In this document: in pieces, positions 15,805-23,050 of the stretch
Numbering within the stretch: the first letter of the stretch is position 1
How the letters are laid out: each line of letters starts with the position of its first letter
Origin: Nitrospira sp.
GTDB taxonomy: Bacteria > Nitrospirota > Thermodesulfovibrionia > Thermodesulfovibrionales > Dissulfurispiraceae
DNA length: 34,725 nt
Direction: 5' to 3'
Assembly (NCBI GenBank): GCA_002634385.1
Contig: NSJL01000037.1
Coordinates: forward strand, 1 to 34,725
Program-made: the position numbers and the translations under genes
Notes under the pieces: model-generated
Database searches by the model: none
What the model saw: only the letters and a program-made list of their open reading frames with translations
Told to the model about the DNA's origin: nothing

Positions 15805-16080
15805 TACATCAAACTCTACTGCCTTTACATTTTCTGATATTTATCATAGACCAAAAAGTCTGGAGGTTTTTTATGGGAATTAGTGCAAGAAACACACAAG
15901 CTTCTCTGCCTGACTTTCAAAAGTATTTGCTCGAACACAAGCTTATCCCGGCAAACCGGGTGACCTTTTATGCTTACTGGGTCAGTCGGTTTTTAAGCTA
16001 CGCTCGGAAACTGAATGTAAACACGACTGAATATCATGAACAAACAGCCTCTTCATTTCTTGAAGAGTTGCGGTTGGATG

Positions 16081-16226
16081 CAGGGCAATCGCACCAAAAT
16101 GTCCGGTGAGTGTGTATCCCCTTGAGATTGCTTCGCTCAGCTCGCAATGACTGTCATTGCGAAGGTCGTATCCTGAAGCAATCCCGTTGTTTTCCCTTGA
16201 AGTATCTTTTAGATGCGATTGCCCTG
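16081..16226. mobile_element. 146-bp MITE with 13-bp terminal repeats and 10-bp target duplication
   Basis: The element starts CAGGGCAATCGCA (16081-16093) and ends TGCGATTGCCCTG (16214-16226), a perfect 13-bp inverted pair; further A-rich bases match imperfectly. It is flanked by identical CGGTTGGATG at 16071-16080 and 16227-16236. Removing it with one repeat restores the integrase reading frame. It encodes nothing, so it must be moved by a transposase elsewhere; the ends differ from those of the neighbouring IS. Confidence 0.9.
16127..16182. repeat. REP-like palindrome nested in the MITE
   Basis: ATTGCTTC (16127-16134) and GAAGCAAT (16175-16182) enclose the perfect palindrome GCAATGACTGTCATTGC (16144-16160). 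Such ATTGCTTCGC/GCAATGAC repeats are common intergenic elements in many Gram-negatives. It forms the body of the MITE. Confidence 0.65.
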
Positions 16227-16403
16227 CGGTTGGATGGCAATATTAAGGACTGGCAGTCGCAACAGGCCGATGATGCGCTTCGACTCTATTATTTCCACTA
16301 TCTCGGCAAGTCAAAAACCGGTGCAGGATTAGCAGCCGACATCGGGCCCCGAACACCTGAACACGCAATTACTGAGTCGGTCCGCGACGCTCCGTCTGAT
16401 CCT

Positions 16404-17252
16404 TTACCTGTCCACGAGGAGATTATCGATCAGACGGGTGCTCCCCATCTTCACGGCAAGGGCGAGAAGAGTCCGCTTTCCGAATTCGGTCGCCTCCTCC
16501 AGTGTCGCCGGATCGTAGACGCCGGCGTACTGCACTTCCGAAATGAGGGACTCCTGCAGGAGCGCGGCATGCATCCGCGCCTTGATCTCCACCGGTGGGG
16601 CGGCTTGCGCCTTTACCTCCTGCGATGCGGCAAGGAGCGTCCTGTACAGTACCGGCGCCGCCTTCCTTTCAGCGGGACTCAGATAGGCATTCCGCGAGCT
16701 CAGGGCAAGTCCGTCCGGCTCCCGTACTGTGGGGACGACCACTACTTCCACTCCCATATTCAAGTCTTCCACCATTCGCTTGATGATGACCGTCTGCTGG
16801 TAATCCTTTTGTCCGAAGTATGCGCTCACCGGCCGCACGATATGAAAAAGCTTGCATACCACCGTCGTCACCCCGGAGAAGTGCCCTGGCCTGAAAGCAC
16901 CGCACAACCTCTCCGACAGGGCACTGACCGTAACGTGCGTGGAGAACGACTCCGGGTACTGGGCAGCGGCGTCAGGAGCGAAAAGGATATCGGCTCGCGC
17001 ACGCAGCAGCTTCTCCCTGTCCCCCTCGCTATCCCGGGGGTACCGTTCAAAATCTTCCCCCTGCCCGAACTGAAGAGGGTTCACGAAGATACTCACGACA
17101 ACAATATCGCATTCGCTCCTCGCCCGCTTGACAAGGCTGAGGTGCCCTTCGTGCAAAGCGCCCATGGTGGGAACAAAACCGATCGATTTTCCTTGATAAA
17201 GATGCCTTTTCGCCGTATCCTGCATCACCCGGAGCATGCGTATGGTTTCCAT
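16404..17252 (-). CDS. panC: Pantoate--beta-alanine ligase (pantothenate synthetase)
   Basis: This 282-residue enzyme condenses pantoate with beta-alanine using ATP, the last step to pantothenate and so to coenzyme A. It shows VPTMGALHEGHLSLVKRAR (HIGH-type motif, H34 and H37), FVNPLQFGQGEDFERYPR, FRPGHFSGVTTVVCKLFHIV, YFGQKDYQQTVIIKRM and the KMSKS-like GLALSSRNAYLSPAER. Length and motifs are normal. It is the only pan gene in the window. The -10 box ends eight bases from the ATG and there is no Shine-Dalgarno, suggesting a leaderless message. The integrase remnant abuts its 3' end. Confidence 0.95.
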   Translation of the reverse strand: METIRMLRVMQDTAKRHLYQGKSIGFVPTMGALHEGHLSLVKRARSECDIVVVSIFVNPLQFGQGEDFERYPRDSEGDREKLLRARADILFAPDAAAQYPESFSTHVTVSALSERLCGAFRPGHFSGVTTVVCKLFHIVRPVSAYFGQKDYQQTVIIKRMVEDLNMGVEVVVVPTVREPDGLALSSRNAYLSPAERKAAPVLYRTLLAASQEVKAQAAPPVEIKARMHAALLQESLISEVQYAGVYDPATLEEATEFGKRTLLALAVKMGSTRLIDNLLVDR

Positions 17253-17260
17253 GCTTTTAC

Positions 17261-17288
17261 TCTATATGACAGCCCCCCCGGGGGTCAA
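17261..17288 (-). promoter_or_regulatory. Promoter of panC, probably leaderless
   Basis: On the minus strand TTGACC (17288-17283), a 16-base G/C-rich spacer, TATAGA (17266-17261), then eight bases to the ATG at 17252. The predicted start of transcription is at or within two bases of the ATG. Confidence 0.55.
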
Positions 17289-17333
17289 GCTACACAAAAA
17301 AAACGGAGCCGGTTCATATTGTTTATAAATTTC

Positions 17334-17362
17334 TTGACAACATAACTTGTTTCATATAAAAT
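17334..17362 (+). promoter_or_regulatory. Sigma-70 promoter upstream of the octaheme cytochrome
   Basis: TTGACA (17334-17339), 17 bases, then TAAAAT (17357-17362). Transcription from here would give a leader of about 370 bases that contains the dispersed repeat at 17380-17519 and the palindrome at 17696-17714. Confidence 0.6.
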
Positions 17363-17379
17363 CTATTTACAAAAAGACT

Positions 17380-17519
17380 GGAAGCTGTTTCAAGACTCTC
17401 TCTTTCACCCTCACCCTTTCCCTCTCCCCTCGAGGGAGAGGGGTCCCCAGGAAATCAGAGATTTTCTGGGGAATAGGTAGGGCGGCCGAAGGCCAGGAGA
17501 GGGGGAATGAAATGAGTTC
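17380..17519 (+). repeat. Dispersed repeat, copy 2 (with internal insertion)
   Basis: This is an inverted copy of 5581-5658. The outer parts match (GGAAGCTGTTTC on the left, GAAATGAGTTC on the right) and so does the CTCTTTCACCCTCACCCTTT / CCCTCTCCCCTCGAGGGAG core. Between core and right end it has an extra 60-70 bases (CCCCAGGAAATCAGAGATTT, CTGGGG and a GGGCGGCCGAAGGCC palindrome) that copy 1 lacks. It is probably a family of intergenic repeats with modular interiors. It lies inside the predicted leader of the cytochrome gene. Confidence 0.75.
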
Positions 17520-17695
17520 TAAAACCTCTTTTATGCAGGTGTTGCATTTATGCAGCAACGAACAGCGGGAATAGCGGGAATGTTCCTACCGGGATGCACT
17601 CCGGTCAGCTACCCTCCCCTTTTCCTTAAACACCACCGCGCAGTGTCCCTTCTTCATCAAACAAATCCTGTCTATCCATATGAGGATGAAACTCT

Positions 17696-17714
17696 ATTGT
17701 TACCTGGTAACAAT
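17696..17714. promoter_or_regulatory. Perfect 19-bp palindrome before the cytochrome ribosome binding site
   Basis: ATTGTTACC-T-GGTAACAAT has nine-base perfect arms. It ends 11 bases before the AAGGAGG (17726-17732) of the octaheme cytochrome gene. It may be a repressor operator or an mRNA hairpin affecting translation; I do not recognise the regulator. Confidence 0.65.
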
Positions 17715-17737
17715 AAAACCTTTTCAAGGAGGTCGTT

Positions 17738-19237
17738 GTGAAAATACGGATAATTGCAGTAATGGCAGCAGCCCTTCTCCTCATAGGCGCTCCATCTGGT
17801 ATGGCGGCGGGAACCGATCATTCCCAATTCATAAAGGGGCCCTTCAAGAGCGGCGAGGAGGTAACCAAGGTCTGTCTGCAGTGTCATGAGAAGCAGGCGG
17901 AAGACTTCATGAAGACATCCCACTACAAGTGGAAAGGCGCTCCCCGGAGCGTCAAGGGAATGGAGAACAGCAAAGATGAGTACGGAAAAGCAAACCTTCT
18001 CAACAACTTCTGCACCGACGTGGAGGGGGGCAGCAGGGCGTTCTGTGTAAAATGCCATGCAGGCTACGGCTGGGTCGAGAATGCGAAGCTTCCGGCCGAA
18101 AAGTCGAAGGTCGACTGCCTAATCTGCCACGCAAAGGAAGGCAATTATAAGAAAGGCCTCGGAGGAGAGGTCGACAAGGATCTCTTCGCCAGAGGGAAAA
18201 TCAATCTCGAGAAAGCCGCACAGAGCGTAAGCCTTCCGAACCGGGACAACTGCGGGGTATGCCACTTTTTCGGAGGCGGAGGCGACGCGGTAAAGCATGG
18301 GGATATGGACTCCTCCCTCAGCAAGCCCGGGAAAGAGCATGATGTGCACATGGGCGGCCCCACGGACATGACCTGCCAGGCATGCCACACCGTAAAGGAG
18401 CACTCCATTTCGGGCGCATCCCTGTTCCTCGCAACGAACGACGGAAGGGTTTCCTGCGAGGATTGCCACAGGGACCCCCATAAGGACTCCACCGCCCATA
18501 AGGTGCTGGCGAGACATCAGAAGACTGTCGCCTGCCAGACCTGCCATATTCCCGCTTTCGCAAAAGCGCAGGCGACGAAGATGAGCTGGGACTGGTCGAC
18601 GGTGGGCAAGGACATTGAAGATATAAAGGAAGAATTCGGCAAGGAGACCTACGCGAAACACAAAGGAGATTTCACCTGGGGGATGAATGTCACCCCAACC
18701 TATGCATGGTACAACGGGAAGATGGAGAGATACCTGAAGGGAGAGAAGATAAAGGACCCCAGAAAGGTTCTCTATCTTTCGAAGCCCGTCGGCGACATCA
18801 AGGACCCCGATGCTAAAATCTATCCCTTCAAGGTACACACCGGCAAACAGCCCATGGATTCCCAGTACAAGTATCTGTCGATCTTCCAGAATTTCGGCGG
18901 TCTCTGGAGTCACTATAACTGGGAGAAGGCTCTTACGGACGGCGCCAGGACCTCCGGCCTCCCCTACAGCGGCAAGCACGAGTTCATCCCGACTGCATTC
19001 TACGGGAGTATCAACCATGAGATCGCCCCGAAGGAGAAGGCGCTGAAATGCGGTGACTGCCACTTCGGCATCAACAAGAGGCTTGACTGGAAAACTCTCG
19101 GGTATACGGGGGATCCGATGAGGGTAGGCAGCCGCTTCTCCGCAAAGGACGAAGCCAAGGGAGACACCAGGGCGAGCGAAGAGAGGACCCGCGATGAGAA
19201 CGGAAAATCCGGCAGGAAAAGGATTTCCAGGAGCTAG
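17738..19237 (+). CDS. Octaheme c-type cytochrome, tetrathionate reductase (OTR) family
   Basis: This is a 499-residue periplasmic cytochrome. A signal peptide (residues 1-24, MAAALLLIGAPSGMAAG) is followed by eight CxxCH heme motifs: CLQCH 46, CVKCH 103, CLICH 127, CGVCH 172, CQACH 213, CEDCH 240, CQTCH 266 and CGDCH 438. The number, the spacing with a long gap before the eighth, and the segments MSWDWSTVGKD and FTWGMNVTPTYAWYNG match the OTR family. The Shewanella member reduces tetrathionate, and also nitrite and hydroxylamine in vitro. The true substrate here is open. The GTG start has a perfect AAGGAGG. The C-terminal 35 residues are unusually charged. The 105-aa secreted protein follows after 47 bases. 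Confidence 0.9.
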   Translation: MKIRIIAVMAAALLLIGAPSGMAAGTDHSQFIKGPFKSGEEVTKVCLQCHEKQAEDFMKTSHYKWKGAPRSVKGMENSKDEYGKANLLNNFCTDVEGGSRAFCVKCHAGYGWVENAKLPAEKSKVDCLICHAKEGNYKKGLGGEVDKDLFARGKINLEKAAQSVSLPNRDNCGVCHFFGGGGDAVKHGDMDSSLSKPGKEHDVHMGGPTDMTCQACHTVKEHSISGASLFLATNDGRVSCEDCHRDPHKDSTAHKVLARHQKTVACQTCHIPAFAKAQATKMSWDWSTVGKDIEDIKEEFGKETYAKHKGDFTWGMNVTPTYAWYNGKMERYLKGEKIKDPRKVLYLSKPVGDIKDPDAKIYPFKVHTGKQPMDSQYKYLSIFQNFGGLWSHYNWEKALTDGARTSGLPYSGKHEFIPTAFYGSINHEIAPKEKALKCGDCHFGINKRLDWKTLGYTGDPMRVGSRFSAKDEAKGDTRASEERTRDENGKSGRKRISRS

Positions 19238-19284
19238 GTAATCACACGAAAGGGGAAGAATCCCCCGGCAAAAAGGAGGACACA

Positions 19285-19602
19285 ATGAGAGGAGCAAGAG
19301 TAGTAGTAGCAGTACTGGTGATGGCACTCTTCTGCGTATCGCTGCTCGCGGGCGCGGCAGTGGCGGCGGAAAAGGTCTCCGTAAAAGGGAAGGTAAAGGA
19401 CTACGATGTTGCGCAGAAGACTGTCACGGTTACCGTCGACGGCAAGGATACGACCTTCGTCGTGGAGAACGAAACCGTTCTCAAAAAACTCGACGACAGG
19501 ATCGTCCAGGGCGATGAGGTGAAGGTCAAGTACACCGAAGAGGGCGGAAAGAATGTCATCAAAGGCTCCAACGACTTAAAGGGCACAAAAGCAGGCTGTT
19601 AA
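19285..19602 (+). CDS. Small secreted beta-rich protein (105 aa)
   Basis: A signal peptide (VVVAVLVMALFCVSLLAGAAVAA) is followed by about 77 residues of alternating beta pattern: VSVKGKVKDYDVAQKTVTVT, TTFVVENETVLKKL and GDEVKVKYTEEGGKNVIKG. This resembles OB-like DUF5666-type periplasmic domains. It ends in KAGC, with a single cysteine. The ribosome binding site AAAGGAGG is strong. It lies 47 bases after the octaheme cytochrome, and a perfect terminator follows it, so the two genes form one operon. Possible roles are metal or cofactor binding, or accessory protein for the cytochrome; both are inference. Confidence 0.75.
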   Translation: MRGARVVVAVLVMALFCVSLLAGAAVAAEKVSVKGKVKDYDVAQKTVTVTVDGKDTTFVVENETVLKKLDDRIVQGDEVKVKYTEEGGKNVIKGSNDLKGTKAGC

Positions 19603-19615
19603 CCCGGCTTCAGGC

Positions 19616-19658
19616 AAAAAAGAAGAAGGCAGGTTTCTCTCCTGCCTTCTTCTTTTTT
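19616..19658. terminator. Rho-independent terminator, bidirectional
   Basis: An 18-bp perfect stem, AAAAAAGAAGAAGGCAGG (19616-19633) with its complement at 19641-19658, has a seven-base loop and A and T tracts on the two sides. It ends the cytochrome operon 14 bases after its last stop codon. Confidence 0.92.
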
Positions 19659-19701
19659 GCATCCCGTCTGCCGCACCCGGTCATCTCCTCCCCTCCCGTT
19701 G

Positions 19702-19730
19702 TTGACAATCACTCCTTTTGGAGGTATAAG
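19702..19730 (+). promoter_or_regulatory. Sigma-70 promoter of the GYD-domain gene
   Basis: TTGACA (19702-19707), exactly 17 bases, TATAAG (19725-19730). The predicted start is about 19737, giving a leader of some 50 bases that contains the FNR-like palindrome. Confidence 0.7.
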
Positions 19731-19752
19731 AAGATATGAATGCATTTCTATC

Positions 19753-19766
19753 ATGATCCTGATCAT
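19753..19766. promoter_or_regulatory. FNR/CRP-type palindrome, possible repressor site
   Basis: ATGATCCTGATCAT keeps the TGAT-N4-ATCA core of FNR-family sites (19754-19765). It lies about 17-30 bases downstream of the predicted transcription start, where binding would block the promoter. Half-site TGATC may indicate another regulator. Confidence 0.45.
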
Positions 19767-19788
19767 ACCCGTAAGGAGGGAGAAAGCC

Positions 19789-20073
19789 ATGGCTCAGTAT
19801 GTAATCCTCAGCAAACTGACGGACGAAGGCAGAAAGACCATCAAGCAGAACCCTGACAGGATGCTCGAAGTCAACAAGGAACTGGAAGGGATGGGAGTAA
19901 CGGTAAAGGAACAGTTCGCCGTCCTGGGCCCCTACGATTTTGTCAATATCGTCGAGGCACCCGACAACGAGACGGTAATGCGTATGTCCATGGAACTGGG
20001 AGCGAGGGGATCGGTGGAGCTCCTCACCCTTCCTGCCATTGCCGCATGTGACCTGCTCAGCAAGATGAAATAG
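19789..20073 (+). CDS. GYD domain-containing protein
   Basis: The protein has 94 residues. It begins MAQYVILSKLTDEGRKTIKQ and continues LGPYDFVNIVEAPDNETVMR and LPAIAACDLL. This is the GYD family, a ferredoxin-like alpha/beta barrel of the dimeric alpha-beta type whose function is unknown; here the usual GxYD is LGPYD. The ATG at 19789 is selected because AAGGAGGG ends eight bases before it; the frame is open further upstream but lies in the promoter. It is monocistronic, between two terminators. Confidence 0.85.
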   Translation: MAQYVILSKLTDEGRKTIKQNPDRMLEVNKELEGMGVTVKEQFAVLGPYDFVNIVEAPDNETVMRMSMELGARGSVELLTLPAIAACDLLSKMK

Positions 20074-20091
20074 GAGCGGGATCGGGTCTGC

Positions 20092-20132
20092 GCGGAAAGA
20101 GGGAAGACGCCCTCCCGCTTTCCTCCTTTTTT
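20092..20132 (+). terminator. Rho-independent terminator after the GYD gene
   Basis: GCGG, an AAA bulge, GAGGG, a six-base loop, then CCCTC and CCGC, followed by TTTCCTCCTTTTTT. The stem is G/C-rich with a terminal T tract, 19 bases after the stop codon. Confidence 0.7.
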
Positions 20133-20348
20133 AAGTGCACCCCTGCATGATCCCCCCTTTCTTCCCCTGCGATGAAACGGGAGGAAAGGGGGTATTCCCT
20201 CCCTCCTCTCTCAAGAAAGACTTCACAATGAAACCTCTTTTATGATATGGTTGTATTTCCCTCGCTGTGATATACGGATGCCCGGGGAAGCGCACCCGGT
20301 TCGGCAGCGGCGGGAGAGCACAACTTATTCTTTCTTGTGGAGGCTTCC

Positions 20349-21545
20349 ATGGCAAAAAGGATCGTACTGGCATATTCGGGCGGGCTCGATACATCCATCG
20401 TAATAAAATGGTTGATTGAAAACCACGATGCCGAGGTCATCGCTTTCTGTGCCGACCTCGGCCAGGGAGAGGATCTCGCCGCGATACAGGAGAAGGCCCT
20501 GAAGACAGGCGCCTTAAAAGCGTATGTGGAGGATTTGAGAGAGGAATTCATAAAAGACTACATCTTCCCCATGCTGCGGGCGAACGCCCTGTATGAGGGC
20601 ACATACATGCTCGGCACGTCCATCGCCCGCCCCCTGATTGCGAAGAAGCAGATCGATATCGCGGTGAAAGAGGGAGCAAACGCCGTGGCCCACGGTGCCA
20701 CGGGAAAGGGGAACGACCAGGTGCGCTTCGAGCTCACCTATTATGCCCTGAAGCCCGACGTGGAGGTGATCGCCCCCTGGCGCGAGTGGTCCTTCACTTC
20801 GCGCCAATCCCTCATCGAGTACGCCGGGAGGCACGGCATTCCCGTGCCGGTCACCAGGGAGAAGCCGTACAGCACCGACCGTAACATCCTGCACATCAGC
20901 TATGAAGGCGGCATTCTCGAAGACCCCTGGGCCGAACCGACGCAGGATATGTACACTATGATGGTACCGCCCGAGAAGGCCCCGGACTCTCCCGTGTATA
21001 TCGAGATAGAGTATGAAGGGGGAGATCCCGTAGGACTGAACGGGACCCGCCTCTCCCCGGTGGAGCTCTTTGAGAAGCTCAACGCCCTTGCAGGGGCAAA
21101 CGGCATCGGCAGGGTGGATATCGTGGAGAACCGGTATGTGGGAATCAAGTCCCGGGGAGTATACGAAACCCCCGCAGGCACTGTCCTGCATGCGGCCCAC
21201 CGGGCGGTGGAATCCATCACCCTCGACCGGGAGGCGTTCCACCTGAGGGACTCCCTGATCCCCCGTTACGCCGAACTGGTCTACTACGGGTACTGGTTCG
21301 CTCCGGAAAGGGAAATGCTCCAGACCGCCTTCGATTCCATTCAGCGGAACGTCACCGGAACGGTCAGGCTGAAACTGTACAAAGGGACCTGCATGGTAGT
21401 GGGAAGACGCTCTCCCTATTCCTTATATAATCCCGAACTGGCCACCTTCGAGGCGGAGAAAGTATACAACCAAAAGGACGCGGAAGGGTTCATCAAGCTG
21501 AATGCCCTGCGCCTGAAAGTCCACAACCGGGTAAGGAGCAGGTAA
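20349..21545 (+). CDS. argG: Argininosuccinate synthase
   Basis: This 398-residue enzyme joins citrulline and aspartate with ATP, the penultimate step of arginine synthesis. It shows the PP-loop motif [17 protein letters not shown] (SGGLDTS at residues 10-16), [32 protein letters not shown], and [11 protein letters not shown] near the end. The ATG at 20349 is preferred to an in-frame GTG at 20337, since GGAGG ends five bases before it. It heads the long rightward gene run; dprA starts eight bases after its stop. No other arg gene is present in the window. Confidence 0.96.
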   Translation: MAKRIVLAYSGGLDTSIVIKWLIENHDAEVIAFCADLGQGEDLAAIQEKALKTGALKAYVEDLREEFIKDYIFPMLRANALYEGTYMLGTSIARPLIAKKQIDIAVKEGANAVAHGATGKGNDQVRFELTYYALKPDVEVIAPWREWSFTSRQSLIEYAGRHGIPVPVTREKPYSTDRNILHISYEGGILEDPWAEPTQDMYTMMVPPEKAPDSPVYIEIEYEGGDPVGLNGTRLSPVELFEKLNALAGANGIGRVDIVENRYVGIKSRGVYETPAGTVLHAAHRAVESITLDREAFHLRDSLIPRYAELVYYGYWFAPEREMLQTAFDSIQRNVTGTVRLKLYKGTCMVVGRRSPYSLYNPELATFEAEKVYNQKDAEGFIKLNALRLKVHNRVRSR

Positions 21546-21552
21546 CCGGGCA

Positions 21553-22740
21553 ATGGGTCAGGAGAAGCCCGATGCCCGGGCGACGAGAAAAGGGAGTGCC
21601 CGCCCTGTTCCCCCCTCCTCCTGCGGGACCGATGACCTCGCCTGCCTTATCGCCCTGACCCTCATCAAGGAAATCGGGCCGGTTACCGCCCGGCGCCTGC
21701 TTTCCGCCTTCTCCTCTCCCCGGAAAATATTCGAAGCAAGCCTTGCAGCCCTGGGGAGCGTAGAGGAGGTCGGCGGGGCGCGGCTGCGGAAAATTCTCGA
21801 ATTCGATGATTGGAAGCGGGTCGAAGGGGAGATCCGGGTACTGCGCCAGTCGGGAATCACTCCGGTCGCCTGTACCGATCCGGCATATCCCGAACTGCTG
21901 CGCCAGATCGATGATGCCCCGGTACTCCTCTATACCAAAGGGACTCTTCTCGAGGAAGACAAATACGCCATCGCCATGGTGGGCTCCCGGAGAATGACCG
22001 ATTACGGAAAGCGGGCCGCCGCGTTACTCGCCTCGGACCTTGCCGCGTGCGGTCTTACCATTGTAAGCGGTGTGGCCCGGGGAATCGATACCGTTTCCCA
22101 TACCGCAGCCCTCGAGGCAGGGGGGAGGAGCATTGCGGTGCTGGGCTGCGGCCTCGACAGGCCCTACCCCCCCGAGAACAAGGGGCTCTTCGAGAATCTG
22201 GCCCGCTCCGGGTGCGTCATCAGCGAGTTCCCCCTCGGGACGCCCCCGCTCCGGGAGCATTTCCCCCGGAGGAACAGGCTGATCAGCGGGCTCTCCCTCG
22301 GGACCATCATTGTCGAAGCGACCCTCAACAGCGGCTCACTGATAACCGCTCGCTATGCCCTGGAACAGAACCGGGAGGTTTTTGCCGTTCCGGGGAGCAT
22401 CTATTCCCGTTTTTCCGAGGGGACCCACGCGCTTCTCAGTAAGGGTGCCCGTCCTGTCCGGAGCGCCGGAGACGTCCTGGAAGAGCTCTCTCCCCTCCTG
22501 AAAGGCATGATGCTCTCACGGAAAGCTTCCCCCTCTCCGGCCGCTCAACTTGCCGGTCAACTTGAAATTAATGGGGAAGAAAAGGCAATATGTAGTATTT
22601 TGAGCAGCGATCCGAAACACATCGATGTCATCGCACGGGAACTCGGCATGCCCCCCGCAAAGCTCTCGGGCCTGCTCCTCGGCCTCGAAATCAAAGGGAT
22701 CGTCAGGCAGACAGAAGGAAGAAATTTTTATATACTTTAA
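21553..22740 (+). CDS. dprA: DNA processing protein DprA (Smf)
   Basis: This 395-residue DprA binds single-stranded DNA and loads RecA during natural transformation. An N-terminal HhH/SAM-like part (IALTLIKEIGPVTARRLLSA) is followed by the Rossmann core with AMVGSRRMTDYGKRA, VSGVARGIDTVSHTAAL, GCGLDRPYPPENKGLF, SEFPLGTPPLREHFPRRNR and EATLNSGSLITARYALEQNR. A C-terminal winged helix (ICSILSSDPKHIDVIARELG) completes it. The order dprA-smg-topA is conserved in many bacteria. The start at 21553 leaves an unusual 30-residue basic leader before the family homology, so a later start is possible. Confidence 0.94.
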   Translation: MGQEKPDARATRKGSARPVPPSSCGTDDLACLIALTLIKEIGPVTARRLLSAFSSPRKIFEASLAALGSVEEVGGARLRKILEFDDWKRVEGEIRVLRQSGITPVACTDPAYPELLRQIDDAPVLLYTKGTLLEEDKYAIAMVGSRRMTDYGKRAAALLASDLAACGLTIVSGVARGIDTVSHTAALEAGGRSIAVLGCGLDRPYPPENKGLFENLARSGCVISEFPLGTPPLREHFPRRNRLISGLSLGTIIVEATLNSGSLITARYALEQNREVFAVPGSIYSRFSEGTHALLSKGARPVRSAGDVLEELSPLLKGMMLSRKASPSPAAQLAGQLEINGEEKAICSILSSDPKHIDVIARELGMPPAKLSGLLLGLEIKGIVRQTEGRNFYIL

Positions 22741-22749
22741 GGAGGAAGT

Positions 22750-23034
22750 TTGGCGAAGAGACTTATAGATGTCCTCAGGGTCCTCGCAAAGGAGCTCATC
22801 GAGAAGGGGTACGATGCCGATGACATGCTGAAAAAGGTCAGCGGCTTCGATATAGATTTTCTGACAGTGAAGGAAGAGCTGCTGACCCTTGAGCTGACGA
22901 AGTATATCGATGATGCGGAGCTCGACACCATACGGGCCCTTCTGGCGTACATCCTCATGAAAGACACGGAGCTTGAAACGGAAGAGATATATGCTTTTAT
23001 TTTCGGTAAAGGGCGCCAGATAACCTGGAACTGA
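22750..23034 (+). CDS. Smg/DUF494-like small protein (short form)
   Basis: This acidic, helical 94-residue protein starts at a TTG; the TAAGGAGG that overlaps the dprA stop fixes this start. Segments are RLIDVLRVLAKELIEKGYDA, LTLELTKYIDDAELDTIRAL and LETEEIYAFIFGKGR. Its place between dprA and topA is where smg (DUF494) is usually found, but typical Smg has about 150 residues. It is therefore either a shortened, diverged Smg or an unrelated protein in the same slot. Its function is unknown. The topA GTG follows after 16 bases, so the three genes are likely co-transcribed. Confidence 0.6.
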   Translation: MAKRLIDVLRVLAKELIEKGYDADDMLKKVSGFDIDFLTVKEELLTLELTKYIDDAELDTIRALLAYILMKDTELETEEIYAFIFGKGRQITWN

Positions 23035-23050
23035 AGGAGGAGACGGAGAA

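Larger units (their letters stand above)
15873..16400 (+). pseudogene. Tyrosine recombinase/integrase fragment, N-terminal only, split by a MITE
   Basis: From the ATG at 15873 (ribosome binding site GGAGG) the frame reads a SAM-like core-binding domain: LPDFQKYLLEHKLIPANRVT, FYAYWVSRFLSYARKLNV and SSFLEELRLD. The frame is then broken at 16081 by a 146-bp insertion. After removal of the insert and one copy of the 10-bp duplication it continues GNIKDWQSQQADDALRLYYF, HYLGKSK. The catalytic domain with the R-H-R-Y residues is absent: the fragment runs into the end of panC at about 16400. It is the remnant of a mobile-element integrase, truncated before or after the MITE arrived. Confidence 0.78.

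Noticed and set aside
14720..15810. Target-site duplication of the DDE insertion sequence
   Set aside because: TTTA and TAAA at the two ends are complementary (part of the inverted repeats), not direct repeats; no longer direct duplication is visible.
17520..17737. Cyclic-di-GMP or other riboswitch in the cytochrome leader
   Set aside because: A GCACTCCGG stretch recalls part of the c-di-GMP-I aptamer, but the conserved tetraloop/receptor and the other helix are not there.
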